Below, one piece after another: positions 1 through 8,397 of a stretch of 64,000 nucleotides of DNA (position 1 is its first letter; each line of letters begins with the position of its first letter). The stretch comes from CAISIP01 sp031396205. GTDB taxonomy: Bacteria; Pseudomonadota; Gammaproteobacteria; Burkholderiales; Burkholderiaceae_C. The stretch lies in the NCBI GenBank assembly GCA_031396205.1, contig JANNKH010000082.1, positions 1 through 64,000 of the forward strand. Direction: 5' to 3'. Made by a program: the position numbers and the translations under genes. A model generated the notes under the pieces. It had not been told where the DNA came from. It ran no database searches and saw only the letters and a program-made list of their open reading frames with translations.

Positions 1-13
1 AGGCGCCGGTGAA

Positions 14-1225
14 TCACCGGGCCCCGGCCGCCAGCACCCGGCGCTGGGCCATCAACAGCGCGGCAATCGCCACCGCGCTCAAGACCAGCAGCAGCCACAG
101 GCCATGGCGGTAGCCCACCTGCGGCTGCCACAACAAGCCCATGACCAGTGGCGCCGAGGCCCGCGCCAGCGCCAGCGGCACACCCAGGGCCCCGTTGAGG
201 CTGGCCACATGCTCACGGCTCACATATTGCGCAATGGCCGTGCCCTTGACGATGGTCAGCATGCCGTTGCCGGCGCCAAACAGCAACACGAAAAGCAACA
301 CCAGCGCCAATGCGGCGGACCCGTTGCCAAACAAGGGCGCGAGCAGCAGGCAAGCCAGCCCCAGTGGTATCAGACCGGGTATGAAGCGGTTGGCTGCGTG
401 TACGTCGAAGCGGTGCTCGAAAAAATACAGCAGCAATCGCCCCAGCACCTGGATCACGCCAATGCTGGCCGGCACCGCAATGGCCCAGGTCTCTGCCATG
501 CCGCGTTCGCGCAGCAGGCTGACCAGGTGCGCCGGCAGGGCTGCCGTGATCGCCATGAACAGCACCACGAACAGGCCCACCAGCAGAAAAGGGGCACCCA
601 CCATCAGGCTGCGCAGCGCAGCCGGCGCCGCCGCGGTCGTGGCAAGCGATACCGAACGTGGCGCATCGCGCAGCAGCCGTGCATGGATCGGCAGGCAAAC
701 CAGGAACTGCAGGCTGGCCAGGGCCCACAAGGCGCCGCGCCAGCCCCAGGCGGAGATCAGCCAGGCCGTGAACGGAATGAACACGGTACTGGCCAGGCCG
801 CCGAGGAAAGTCAGCGTGATGATGGCACGCCGAAAGTCGGTCGGGAAACGCCGCGTGACCACCGCAAACACCGGCGTGTACAGGGTGGCCGACATGGCCA
901 CGCCCAGCGCGGTCCAGACAAGGTAAAAACCGGTCAGGCTGGTGACGAAACCATGCAGCATCAGGCATGACCCGGCCAACACCGAGCCGAACATCATGAC
1001 CAGCCGCTCATGGCCGCGATCGATCCAGCGGCCGATGGCGTAGCCGCACAAGCCCTCGGCCAGCAAGGCCAGGCTGAACCCGACGGAGGTCTGCGCCCGG
1101 TTGACTGCCAGCTCCTGTTCGATTGGCCCGATCAGCAGCGCGAAGGTATAAAAAATACTGCCCCAGGTGATCAACTGGGCCAGTGAAAGGCCCACGATCA
1201 GGTTGCGTTGCGCATCGCCGCGCAT
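14..1225 (-). CDS. MFS transporter
   Basis: Major facilitator superfamily permease of 403 residues, about the usual length for a 12-helix MFS protein. The translation is almost entirely hydrophobic helices. A charged loop with G-R-W-I-D-R-G-H-E-R near residues 64-73 matches the MFS loop 2-3 signature, and a basic loop follows the sixth helix. It belongs in the cytoplasmic membrane. The substrate cannot be read from the sequence; nearby CoA-transferase and acyl-CoA dehydrogenase genes make an organic acid plausible, but this is inference. The ATG at 1225 opens directly into the first helix. It is co-oriented with the CoA-transferase gene, 105 bases downstream of it. Confidence 0.85.
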   Translation of the reverse strand: MRGDAQRNLIVGLSLAQLITWGSIFYTFALLIGPIEQELAVNRAQTSVGFSLALLAEGLCGYAIGRWIDRGHERLVMMFGSVLAGSCLMLHGFVTSLTGFYLVWTALGVAMSATLYTPVFAVVTRRFPTDFRRAIITLTFLGGLASTVFIPFTAWLISAWGWRGALWALASLQFLVCLPIHARLLRDAPRSVSLATTAAAPAALRSLMVGAPFLLVGLFVVLFMAITAALPAHLVSLLRERGMAETWAIAVPASIGVIQVLGRLLLYFFEHRFDVHAANRFIPGLIPLGLACLLLAPLFGNGSAALALVLLFVLLFGAGNGMLTIVKGTAIAQYVSREHVASLNGALGVPLALARASAPLVMGLLWQPQVGYRHGLWLLLVLSAVAIAALLMAQRRVLAAGAR

Positions 1226-1330
1226 GTCAATGGCCAGGAAGATGCACCGCCATGGATCCAGTATCGGTCCTGCCGTTGCGGCTGTCCGCTGTGGACCTGG
1301 CGAACGGTCGCAGGCGACGGCGCATCGCGT

Positions 1331-2593
1331 TCAGACGATGCCGGCGCTCCGCAAATCGGCGATGCGCCGGGCATCCAGGCCCAGCTCGGTCAATACCTCG
1401 TCAGTGTGCTCGCCCAGTGCCGGCGGCGGGCGGCGCACGACCGGCGGATAGTCGGTCAGCCGCAGCGGACTGGCGACACTGCGGATCGCGGCAATGCCAT
1501 CCTTGGCCGCCAACCCGGGCGCGCGCTCCTGGCGCACGACCAGGCCGCGCGCCTGCACCTGCGGGTCGGCGAAGGCATGGGCCAGGTCGTTGATCGGGCC
1601 GCAGGGCACGGCCTTGTCTTCCAGCAGCGCGATCCAGTCGGCGGTATCGCGCTGGCGGGTGACCTCTTCCATCATCGGAATCATGACCGCCCGGTTCTTG
1701 ACCCGGCCCGCCATGCCGGAAAAACGCGGATCGGCACTCCATTCCGGTTTGCCGACGGCCTTGCAGAAACGGCTGAACTGACCGTCGTTGCCGATCGCCA
1801 GCAGCACCGCGCCGTCACGGGTCGGAAAGTCCTGGTACGGCGCCAGGCTGGGGTGGCTGTTGCCCTGGCGCATCGGCACCTTGCCGGTGTTGAGGTAACC
1901 ACTGGCCTGGTTGGCCAGTGTGGACATGCCGACATCGAGCAGCGCCATGTCAATATGCTGGCCTACGCCGGTGCGGTTGCGCACCTCCAGCGCCGCCAGG
2001 ATGGCCGCCGTGGCATAGACGCCGGTGAACAGGTCGGTCAGTGCCACGCCCACCCGCAGCGGTCCGCCGCCGGGCTGGTCGTCGGCGCGTCCGGTGATGC
2101 TCATCATGCCGCTCATGGCCTGGATCATCAGGTCGTAGCCAGCGCGCTCGGCATACGGGCCGCTCTGGCCAAAACCGGTGATCGAGCAGTAGATCAGGCG
2201 CGGGTTGAGCGCCTGGAGGCTGGCGTAATCCAGGCCATAGGCCTTCAGACCGCCGACCTTGAAGTTCTCGACCAGGATGTCGCTCTGTTGGGCCATCTGT
2301 CGCGCCAGCGCCTGCCCCTCGGGCCTGGACAAATCCAGCGTGATGGAGCGTTTGTTGCGATTGGCGCTGTTGAAATAGGTCGACTGCGTCGTGTCGTTGC
2401 CGTCGGCATCTGGCATGAACGGCGGGCCCCAGTGGCGGGTGTCGTCGCCTTCGCCGGGTCGCTCGACCTTGACCACGTCGGCGTCCAGGTCGGCCAGCAT
2501 CTGGGTGCACCAGGGACCGGCCAGCACACGCGACAAGTCCAGTACCTTGAGATGGGCCAGCGCACCCCGGGTGTTGGCGGTTGCGTCTGCCAT
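1331..2593 (-). CDS. CaiB/BaiF family CoA-transferase
   Basis: Family III CoA-transferase, 420 residues, close to the usual 390-430. The N-terminus has the typical L-x-V-L-D-L-S-R-V-L-A-G-P-W motif, followed by D-V-V-K-V-E-R-P-G and the R-N-K-R-S-I-T-L-D-L segment. The aspartate that carries the acyl/CoA intermediate in this family lies in G-Y-D-L near residue 160. The ATG at 2593 is two bases past the stop codon of the glutaryl-CoA dehydrogenase gene, so the pair is probably translationally coupled; a TTG at 2614 would overlap that gene and is less likely. With gcdH beside it, a role in moving CoA onto glutarate or another dicarboxylate is likely but inferred. Confidence 0.9.
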   Translation of the reverse strand: MADATANTRGALAHLKVLDLSRVLAGPWCTQMLADLDADVVKVERPGEGDDTRHWGPPFMPDADGNDTTQSTYFNSANRNKRSITLDLSRPEGQALARQMAQQSDILVENFKVGGLKAYGLDYASLQALNPRLIYCSITGFGQSGPYAERAGYDLMIQAMSGMMSITGRADDQPGGGPLRVGVALTDLFTGVYATAAILAALEVRNRTGVGQHIDMALLDVGMSTLANQASGYLNTGKVPMRQGNSHPSLAPYQDFPTRDGAVLLAIGNDGQFSRFCKAVGKPEWSADPRFSGMAGRVKNRAVMIPMMEEVTRQRDTADWIALLEDKAVPCGPINDLAHAFADPQVQARGLVVRQERAPGLAAKDGIAAIRSVASPLRLTDYPPVVRRPPPALGEHTDEVLTELGLDARRIADLRSAGIV

Positions 2594-2594
2594 C

Positions 2595-3791
2595 TCAGTT
2601 CGCGAACGCGGCAATACCGGTCTGGGCCCGGCCCAGGATCAGCGCATGGATGTCGTGCGTTCCCTCATAGGTGTTGACCACCTCCAGGTTGACAAGATGC
2701 CGCGCCACGCCAAATTCGTCCGAGATGCCGTTGCCTCCCATCATGTCGCGCGCCAGCCGCGCAATATCGAGCGCCTTGCCGCAGGAGTTGCGCTTGAGGA
2801 TCGAGGTGATCTCGACCGACGCCGTGCCCTCGTCCTTCATGCGGCCCAGGCGCAGACAGCCCTGCAGGCCGAGCGCAATCTCGGTCTGCATGTCGGCCAG
2901 TTTTTTCTGGATCAGCTGATTGGCCGCCAGCGGGCGGCCGAACTGCTTGCGGTCCAGCGTGTACTGGCGCGCGCGCAGCCAACAGTCCTCGGCCGCACCC
3001 AACGCGCCCCAGGCGATGCCGTAGCGCGCCGAGTCCAGGCAGGTGAACGGGCCTTTCAAGCCCTGCACTTCGGGAAACGCGTTCTCCTGCGGGCAGAACA
3101 CGCCGTCCATCACGATCTCGCCGGTAACCGATGCACGCAAGCCCACCTTCCCGTGGATCGCCGGGGCCGACAAACCCTTCATCGCCTTCTCCAGGATAAA
3201 GCCGCGAATCGGTCCGACCTGGCCCGATTCGGAGACCTCCTTGGCCCAGACCACGAACACGTCGGCGATAGGGCTGTTGGAAATCCACATCTTGGAGCCG
3301 CTCAATTTGTAACCGCCGGCAACCTTGTGGGCGCGGGTCGCCATCGAGCCGGGGTCGGAACCATGGTCGGGTTCAGTCAGTCCAAAGCAGCCGATCCACT
3401 CGCCGGTAGCCAGTCGGGGCAGGTATTTCTGCTTTTGCGCCTCGGTGCCGAATGCATTGATCGGCACCATCACCAGCGAGGACTGCACGCTCATCATCGA
3501 GCGGTAACCAGAATCGACCCGCTCGACTTCGCGCGCGATCAGGCCATAGGCCACATAGCTCAGGCTGGGGCCGCCGTACTGTTCGGAGATGGTGGGTCCG
3601 AGCAAACCCAGCTCCCCCATCTCTCGGAAGATCGCGACATCGGTCGTGCCATTGCGAAAGGCCTCGGTGACGCGCGGCAGCAGCTTGTCCTGGCAGTAGG
3701 CCGCGGCCGCATCGCGCACCATGCGTTCGTCGTCGCTGAGCTGGGACTCCAACAAAAAGGGATCCTGCCAATTGAATGCCGCGTAGGCCAT
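2595..3791 (-). CDS. gcdH: glutaryl-CoA dehydrogenase
   Basis: FAD acyl-CoA dehydrogenase, 398 residues, with the three ACAD domains complete. Glutaryl-CoA dehydrogenase features include F-G-L-T-E-P-D-H-G-S-D-P, K-M-W-I-S-N-S-P, and the C-terminal N-T-Y-E-G-T-H-D-I-H-A-L-I-L-G-R segment, whose glutamate is the catalytic base. The family enzyme oxidises and decarboxylates glutaryl-CoA to crotonyl-CoA in lysine and tryptophan breakdown and in some aromatic pathways. An AGGAG lies about eight bases ahead of the ATG at 3791. It is first in an operon with the CoA-transferase gene, and a LysR gene diverges upstream, an arrangement usual for gcdH. Confidence 0.93.
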   Translation of the reverse strand: MAYAAFNWQDPFLLESQLSDDERMVRDAAAAYCQDKLLPRVTEAFRNGTTDVAIFREMGELGLLGPTISEQYGGPSLSYVAYGLIAREVERVDSGYRSMMSVQSSLVMVPINAFGTEAQKQKYLPRLATGEWIGCFGLTEPDHGSDPGSMATRAHKVAGGYKLSGSKMWISNSPIADVFVVWAKEVSESGQVGPIRGFILEKAMKGLSAPAIHGKVGLRASVTGEIVMDGVFCPQENAFPEVQGLKGPFTCLDSARYGIAWGALGAAEDCWLRARQYTLDRKQFGRPLAANQLIQKKLADMQTEIALGLQGCLRLGRMKDEGTASVEITSILKRNSCGKALDIARLARDMMGGNGISDEFGVARHLVNLEVVNTYEGTHDIHALILGRAQTGIAAFAN

Positions 3792-3851
3792 AACGGTGCT
3801 CCTGTATCGATCGAAGAAACCCCGATCGTAGTGGCAGGCGGTGCATCGGAC

Positions 3852-3882
3852 AACCGCAAATTCGGAATCCAGACATGCGGTT
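3852..3882. promoter_or_regulatory. inverted repeat in gcdH/LysR divergent promoter region
   Basis: AACCGCA at 3852-3858 and its exact complement TGCGGTT at 3876-3882 are separated by 17 bases inside the 223-base intergenic region between gcdH and the LysR gene. LysR regulators bind dyads in such shared promoter regions, so this is a reasonable operator candidate. It is not a classical T-N11-A site, and binding is inferred only. Confidence 0.4.
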
Positions 3883-4014
3883 AGCGCATATCACGTTGTA
3901 CCGTGTCTGTCAGCCTCATCGGTGCTTCGTTTCGATCAACTCATTGACCGATCGACTATTTGTCGCAGCAACGGTTCCAGTGCAGATGTTCTAGTTGTGT
4001 ATATTCTGCACACC

Positions 4015-4929
4015 ATGCGACGCAAGATACCGTCCCTGCAGGCGCTGGCCTGCTTCGATGCCGCCGCCCGCCATGAAAGCTATACCCGGGCTGCGCAGGA
4101 ACTGGCGCTGACCCAGAGTGCCGTATCGCGCCAGATCACCGGCCTGGAAACCTATCTCGGCCAGTCGCTGTTCCGGCGCACCCGCCACGGCGTGGCGTTG
4201 ACCGAGTGCGGCAGCGCCTACGCGCGCCAGATCGCCCCTCGGCTGCAGGCGCTGGAACGGGACACGCTCGAAGCCATGTCGGGCCAGGGCGCGCAGCAGT
4301 CCCTGCTGCTGGCGGCAGTTCCCACCTTCGCCAGCCGCTGGTTGATTCCACGCCTGCCCGGCCTGGCGCGCGAATGCCCGCAACTGGTGGTGCATATCGA
4401 AACCCGGACGCGGCCGTTCCTGTTTGCCGACACCGACTTCGATGCCGCGCTGTATGCCGGCACGCCGCAGCAGGTCCGGGACTGGGCCGGCACCCGCTCC
4501 ACCTTGTTGCTACCGGAAGATCTGGTGCCGGTATGCGCGCCCAGCCTGATCCCGGCAGGACGCCGGATGCTGCCCGGTGAACTGGCCGACATGCCGCTGC
4601 TGCAGCAAAGCACCCGACCCCATGCCTGGCGGCAGTGGTTCCATAGCGCATCGGTGCTGGCGCCCAAGGCATTGGCGGGCCCGCGCTACGAATTGTTCTC
4701 GCTCACCGTGGCCGCGGCGGTGTGCGCGATGGGTGTTGCGCTGGTGCCGCGCCTGCTGGTCGAACATGAATTGGCCAGTGGCCAGCTGGTGCAAGCCTGC
4801 GCGCACGCCCTCATTGCCGAACGCGCCTACTACCTGGTGACGCCGCAACACCGTGACCGCAAGGCGGCGCTGGAGCACTTCATGGATTGGCTTTGGCGCA
4901 ACGCCACGGCCGAGCAAATGCAGGTCTGA
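4015..4929 (+). CDS. LysR-family regulator, GcvA type
   Basis: LysR transcription factor of 304 residues. Residues 1-65 form the winged helix-turn-helix (I-P-S-L-Q-A-L-A-C-F-D-A-A-A-R, then S-A-V-S-R-Q-I), with the E-x-Y-L-G-Q-S-L-F-R-R wing. The rest is a periplasmic-binding-like effector domain. The motif F-A-S-R-W-L-I-P-R-L is typical of the GcvA subgroup that controls amino-acid and acyl-CoA genes. The ATG at 4015 is used because it gives the standard N-terminus; an in-frame GTG at 3841 would add a 58-residue tail unlike the family. It is divergent from gcdH, so it probably controls that operon. Confidence 0.9.
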   Translation: MRRKIPSLQALACFDAAARHESYTRAAQELALTQSAVSRQITGLETYLGQSLFRRTRHGVALTECGSAYARQIAPRLQALERDTLEAMSGQGAQQSLLLAAVPTFASRWLIPRLPGLARECPQLVVHIETRTRPFLFADTDFDAALYAGTPQQVRDWAGTRSTLLLPEDLVPVCAPSLIPAGRRMLPGELADMPLLQQSTRPHAWRQWFHSASVLAPKALAGPRYELFSLTVAAAVCAMGVALVPRLLVEHELASGQLVQACAHALIAERAYYLVTPQHRDRKAALEHFMDWLWRNATAEQMQV

Positions 4930-4995
4930 GACCCTTTCACCGTTACAACCAAAGACGGACGCCTTGTCATCGTCGATAATTTCGATGTAAAAGAG

Positions 4996-5013
4996 TTGCG
5001 CTGGCAGGCGCAA
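4996..5013. other. small stem-loop in leader of small gene
   Basis: TTGCGC at 4996-5001 pairs with GCGCAA at 5008-5013 across a six-base loop, 33 bases ahead of the next start codon. There is no T-tract. It could be a weak terminator of the LysR gene or a leader hairpin. Confidence 0.25.
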
Positions 5014-5045
5014 TTACCTGACCAGCCTACAAACAGGAGACCACG

Positions 5046-5366
5046 ATGGCGACATCGGGCAAGAACGACACGCTGGGTTTCCCCACCCTTCGATGGGAAG
5101 AGGAAGAGCAGGCAACCCGGCCTATGCCGCTGCATGAGTTGCCGCGCCAGGTCGGTATTGACAACGCCATGGCCATCGTCGCCCGGCGCCATGAGCGTAT
5201 CGCCAAGGCGATCACCGTTTTCTGGGGCTCGCAAGACTGCGTCGACTATATTGACAAGCTGGTCATGAGCGGCGGCGACGGACTCGGCAACGCGCGCGTG
5301 GGCTTCAAGCCGGAGGTGGTGTCGGCCTTGATGAGCCTGATCAGCCTGCACCAGATGGACAAATAG
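5046..5366 (+). CDS. small conserved-looking protein of unknown function
   Basis: A 106-residue soluble protein with no signal peptide or membrane segment. AGGAGA sits seven bases before the ATG, which supports real translation. The N-terminus is acidic and polar; the centre (about residues 45-75) is predicted helical, with R-H-E-R-I-A-K-A-I and F-W-G-S-Q-D-C-V-D-Y-I-D-K-L segments. I do not recognise the family. It stands between the LysR gene and the convergent acetoacetyl-CoA synthetase gene, 12 bases from that gene's stop, and has no obvious operon partner. Confidence 0.7.
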   Translation: MATSGKNDTLGFPTLRWEEEEQATRPMPLHELPRQVGIDNAMAIVARRHERIAKAITVFWGSQDCVDYIDKLVMSGGDGLGNARVGFKPEVVSALMSLISLHQMDK

Positions 5367-5378
5367 GTCCGCGCGCCA

Positions 5379-7547
5379 CTACCCCGGCAATCCGCGCGAA
5401 CGCGCAAACCCGACATACCAGTCCAGGCAGGCCGGATTGGCCATCGCTTCCCGGTTGACCACCTTGTCCAAAGGCTGGCCCAACAACAATTTCTTGATCG
5501 GCAGCTCCTGTTTCTTGCCCGACAGCGTGCGTGGTATTTCCGGCACCTGGAAGATCGCATTGGGTACGAAACGCGGCGACAAGGCGGTCCTGATGGACTG
5601 GTTGATACGACCGCACAGGGCCTCGTCCATGTCCAGCCCCTCGCGCAGCACCACGAACAGCGGCATATAGCTCTCGCGTCCCAGGTACTCCAGGTCCACC
5701 ACCATCGAGTCCAGCACCTCGGGCAGCGCCTCGACCGCGCTGTACAACTCGCTGGTGCCCATGCGCAATCCGTGCCGGTTGATGGTGGCATCCGATCGGC
5801 CGTAGATCACGCAGCCTCCATTGGCGCCGACCTTGAGCCAGTCGCCGTGGCGCCAGACTCCAGGGTACATGTCGAAATAGCTCGACAGATAGCGCGCATT
5901 GTCGTGGTCGCCCCAGAAAAACAGCGGCATCGACGGAATCGGTTCGGTACACACCAGTTCGCCGACCGCGTCCCGTACCGGCTGACCGTTCTCGTCCCAG
6001 GCCTGCACTGCGCAACCGAGCAGACGGCATTGCATCTCGCCCGGCACCTGCGGCAACTCGCGGTTGCCGCCGATAAAGGCACCGGCAAAGTCCGTGCCCC
6101 CGGAGATGTTGCACCACCAGATATCCTGGATGTGGCCCCCACGCTCGCCCACTGCGTGTGGCTCCCTGCCCCCCAAGGGGGCCTTCGCGCCTTGGGACGT
6201 CCCGGCGTCGCTCACAGGGCCCCCACGCTCGCCCACCACTGCGGCGTGGATCTTGCGAAACTGCCGGGTTCCCCAGTTCTGCACATCCTCGCTCAAGGGC
6301 GAACCGGTGCTGCCCAGCGCACGGACCTGGCGCAGACCATCGATCCCGGGCAGGTCGATGCCCGATTTCATGCAGTTGGCAAAAAAGGCAGCGCCGGCAC
6401 CGAAGAACGTGACGCCCGACTCGGCGGCGAAACGCCACAGGGTGGTCCAGTCGGGGGCCAGGCGCTGGCCGCCCGCATCATGTGAGAGACCGGCTGGACT
6501 GCCATCGAAAATGCAACAGGTCGCCCCCAGCAGCAATCCCGACACCTGCGCGTTCCACATCACCCAGCCGGTCGAGCTGTACCAGTGGTAGCGCTCACCC
6601 AGGCTGTTGGCGATATAGCTGCAGCCTACGTCGTTGTGCAACCCCACCAATTCCATCGTGACCAGGGTCGCGCCGCCGTGGCCATGCACGATGGGTTTGG
6701 GCAATCCGGTGGTGCCGCTGGAATAGACGATCCACAACGGATGGTCGAACGCCAGCCAGACCGGTTCGAAAGCTCGGGTCGCGTCATCGTCGCGGCCGAT
6801 GGCCTGTGCGAAGTCCCCATGGGCCAGGGTGGTAGCGGCGCTCGACAGTGTGCCCAGGTTGTCGAGCATCAGCAGATGACACACCGTCGGCAACGCGGCC
6901 TTGAGCTGGGCCACCACGGCCAGCCGGTCCTGGTCCTGGCCGCCATGGGTCACGCCGTCGCAGGCGATCAGCACCTTGGGCTCGATCTGGCGGAACCGGT
7001 CGAGCACCGCGTTTACGCCCATGTCGGGCGCGCAGATGCTCCACACCGCGCCAATGCTGGCGCTGGCCAGAAACGCCACGACGGCCTCGGGCACGTTGGG
7101 TAGATAGGCGGCGACACGGTCTCCCGGTTGCACCCCTTGGGCCAAAAGGTGCAAGGCCATCGCGGCGACCTGCTGGCGCAATTGCGGCCACGCCATCACA
7201 CGCGGCCCGCCGTTGCCCAGGCTCTTTTCCCCGTGGCTGACAAGCGCCGGCATGCCTGCCGCATGCGCGGCATCCACATGCCGCAGCGCCTGACGGGCAT
7301 AGTTGATCTGCGCGCCGGGAAACCAGCGCGCGCCGGGCATGCAGCGCTCGACCAGTACCGCGCTATGGGGCGTAGGCGACTGCAGGTCGTAGTAGTCCCA
7401 CAGGCTTTGCCAGAACCCCTCAAGGTCGGTGGTCGACCAGCGCCACAGCGCGTCGTAATCATCGAAGGACAGGCCGCGCTCTTGTTGCAGCCACTGCTGG
7501 TACAGCCGGATCTGGGGCACAAACGGGGGCAGGTGTGCAGCACGCAT
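5379..7547 (-). CDS. acsA: acetoacetyl-CoA synthetase with in-frame repeat insertion
   Basis: ANL-superfamily ligase that forms acetoacetyl-CoA from acetoacetate, ATP and CoA. It has the N-terminal acetyl-CoA-synthetase-like region, the phosphate loop Y-S-S-G-T-T-G-L-P-K-P near residues 290-300, the W-W-C-N-I-S-G-G-T-D-F core, and the C-terminal S-G-K-K-Q-E-L-P-I-K-K with the catalytic lysine. At 722 residues it is longer than the usual roughly 650-680. Residues about 438-471 are an insertion encoded by a GC-rich repeat, in which V-G-E-R-G-G occurs twice 28 residues apart. The reading frame is kept, but the insertion lies just before the conserved core, so activity is uncertain. The ATG at 7547 matches the family start. 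The symbol denotes acetoacetyl-CoA synthetase, not acetyl-CoA synthetase. Confidence 0.88.
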   Translation of the reverse strand: MRAAHLPPFVPQIRLYQQWLQQERGLSFDDYDALWRWSTTDLEGFWQSLWDYYDLQSPTPHSAVLVERCMPGARWFPGAQINYARQALRHVDAAHAAGMPALVSHGEKSLGNGGPRVMAWPQLRQQVAAMALHLLAQGVQPGDRVAAYLPNVPEAVVAFLASASIGAVWSICAPDMGVNAVLDRFRQIEPKVLIACDGVTHGGQDQDRLAVVAQLKAALPTVCHLLMLDNLGTLSSAATTLAHGDFAQAIGRDDDATRAFEPVWLAFDHPLWIVYSSGTTGLPKPIVHGHGGATLVTMELVGLHNDVGCSYIANSLGERYHWYSSTGWVMWNAQVSGLLLGATCCIFDGSPAGLSHDAGGQRLAPDWTTLWRFAAESGVTFFGAGAAFFANCMKSGIDLPGIDGLRQVRALGSTGSPLSEDVQNWGTRQFRKIHAAVVGERGGPVSDAGTSQGAKAPLGGREPHAVGERGGHIQDIWWCNISGGTDFAGAFIGGNRELPQVPGEMQCRLLGCAVQAWDENGQPVRDAVGELVCTEPIPSMPLFFWGDHDNARYLSSYFDMYPGVWRHGDWLKVGANGGCVIYGRSDATINRHGLRMGTSELYSAVEALPEVLDSMVVDLEYLGRESYMPLFVVLREGLDMDEALCGRINQSIRTALSPRFVPNAIFQVPEIPRTLSGKKQELPIKKLLLGQPLDKVVNREAMANPACLDWYVGFARSRGLPG
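6134..6236 (-). repeat. GC-rich palindromic dispersed repeat inserted in acsA
   Basis: The same 19 bases (GGCCCCCACGCTCGCCCAC on the plus strand) occur at 6134-6152 and 6218-6236, giving an 84-base period. Between them are a perfect hairpin GCCCCC/GGGGGC around 6168-6182 and, on the minus strand, a TGAGCGACGCCGGGACG-type stretch that resembles the start of the repeats at 10036 and 45002. The period is a multiple of three and no stop codon is introduced. Membership in one family with the junction repeats is inferred from the shared TGAGCG(C/A)CGCCGGG-CCCAAG(G/C) core. Confidence 0.75.
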
Positions 7548-7600
7548 GGGCCAAGCGTACCCCACCCCCGCGCTTTCGGCTCTGGGTATCGGATCAGGGT

Positions 7601-7637
7601 TTGTACGGGTGTACAAATAACTTGTACAACCGTTCAA
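7601..7637. promoter_or_regulatory. tandem operator candidate for the TetR regulator
   Basis: TTGTAC-GGGT-GTACAA at 7601-7616 is a perfect 6-4-6 dyad. A second copy, TTGTAC-AACC-GTTCAA at 7622-7637, differs at one position and starts 21 bases later, two helical turns on. Both lie in the 97-base gap between acsA and the divergent TetR gene, ending eight bases before the TetR ATG. Position and symmetry suit TetR dimer sites that would repress both directions. Binding is inferred. Confidence 0.65.
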
Positions 7638-7644
7638 TACTGGA

Positions 7645-8397
7645 ATGGACGCCCGATCCCGCTCGGCCAAGGCCGCGCGATCCACTGTGGATCGTGATGC
7701 CGATCCACGCCCGGACCGGCGCCAGGCTATTTTGCTGGCAGCGGAAAAACTGTTCGCGCAAAACGGCTACCACGCGGTGACGATACGCCAGATCGCGATC
7801 GAAGCAGCGGTTCCGCTGGCGCTGGTCGGGTATTACTACGGACAGAAGCATGCGTTGTTCGAAGCCATCTTCGAGCACTGGAGTCCCACCATCGACGAAC
7901 GCCTGAATGGCTTGCTGCTTGCGGTGGATGCTGGCGGCCCCGAACTGTTGCGCCACATCGTCGAGGCCTTCGTGCAGCCGGTGCTGCGCATGCGCGCCAG
8001 TGCCGAGGGCGAGTTCTATGCGCTGCTGGTGGCGCGTGAACTCAGTTATGCGTCGCCCGAAGCCGACCGGGTGTTGCGCCGGCATTTCGACCCATTGGCG
8101 CATGCCTACATCGCGGCCCTGCAGTCGGCGCTGCCCCATACCAGCATCGGCGATTGCGCCTGGGCCTACCAGTTCGCGCTCGGCGCCCTGCTGCACCACA
8201 TGAGCGACCAGCGCGTGGCCCGTCTGTCGCTGGGAGCCAGCACGCCAAATGACGTGGCCGCGCATCCGATGCTGGTGCGATTCATCGAAGGCGGCATCCG
8301 CGCCGCCCTGCCGCCCATGGCATCGCGCGCGTCGCCACTCGGCGCGCCCCGCTCCGCTTCTTCACCCCGCCGCTCAACCCAATGGAGACACGCATGA
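7645..8397 (+). CDS. TetR-family transcriptional regulator
   Basis: TetR/AcrR repressor, 250 residues. The N-terminal helix-turn-helix lies at about residues 25-75: R-Q-A-I-L-L-A-A-E-K-L-F-A-Q-N-G-Y, V-T-I-R-Q-I-A, L-V-G-Y-Y-Y-G-Q-K, L-F-E-A-I-F. The C-terminal part is an all-helical ligand and dimer domain followed by a low-complexity Arg/Ser/Pro tail from about residue 225. Its stop overlaps the start of the TRAP binding-protein gene (ATGA at 8394-8397), so it is first in that operon. Two TTGTAC-N4-GTWCAA sites just upstream suggest autorepression together with control of acsA. The ligand is unknown; a transported acid is the natural guess. Confidence 0.9.
   Translation: MDARSRSAKAARSTVDRDADPRPDRRQAILLAAEKLFAQNGYHAVTIRQIAIEAAVPLALVGYYYGQKHALFEAIFEHWSPTIDERLNGLLLAVDAGGPELLRHIVEAFVQPVLRMRASAEGEFYALLVARELSYASPEADRVLRRHFDPLAHAYIAALQSALPHTSIGDCAWAYQFALGALLHHMSDQRVARLSLGASTPNDVAAHPMLVRFIEGGIRAALPPMASRASPLGAPRSASSPRRSTQWRHA

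Noticed and set aside
6134..6236. CRISPR-like array at the repeated 19-mer in acsA
   Set aside because: Only two repeat units with a palindromic core, inside a coding region and without cas genes.
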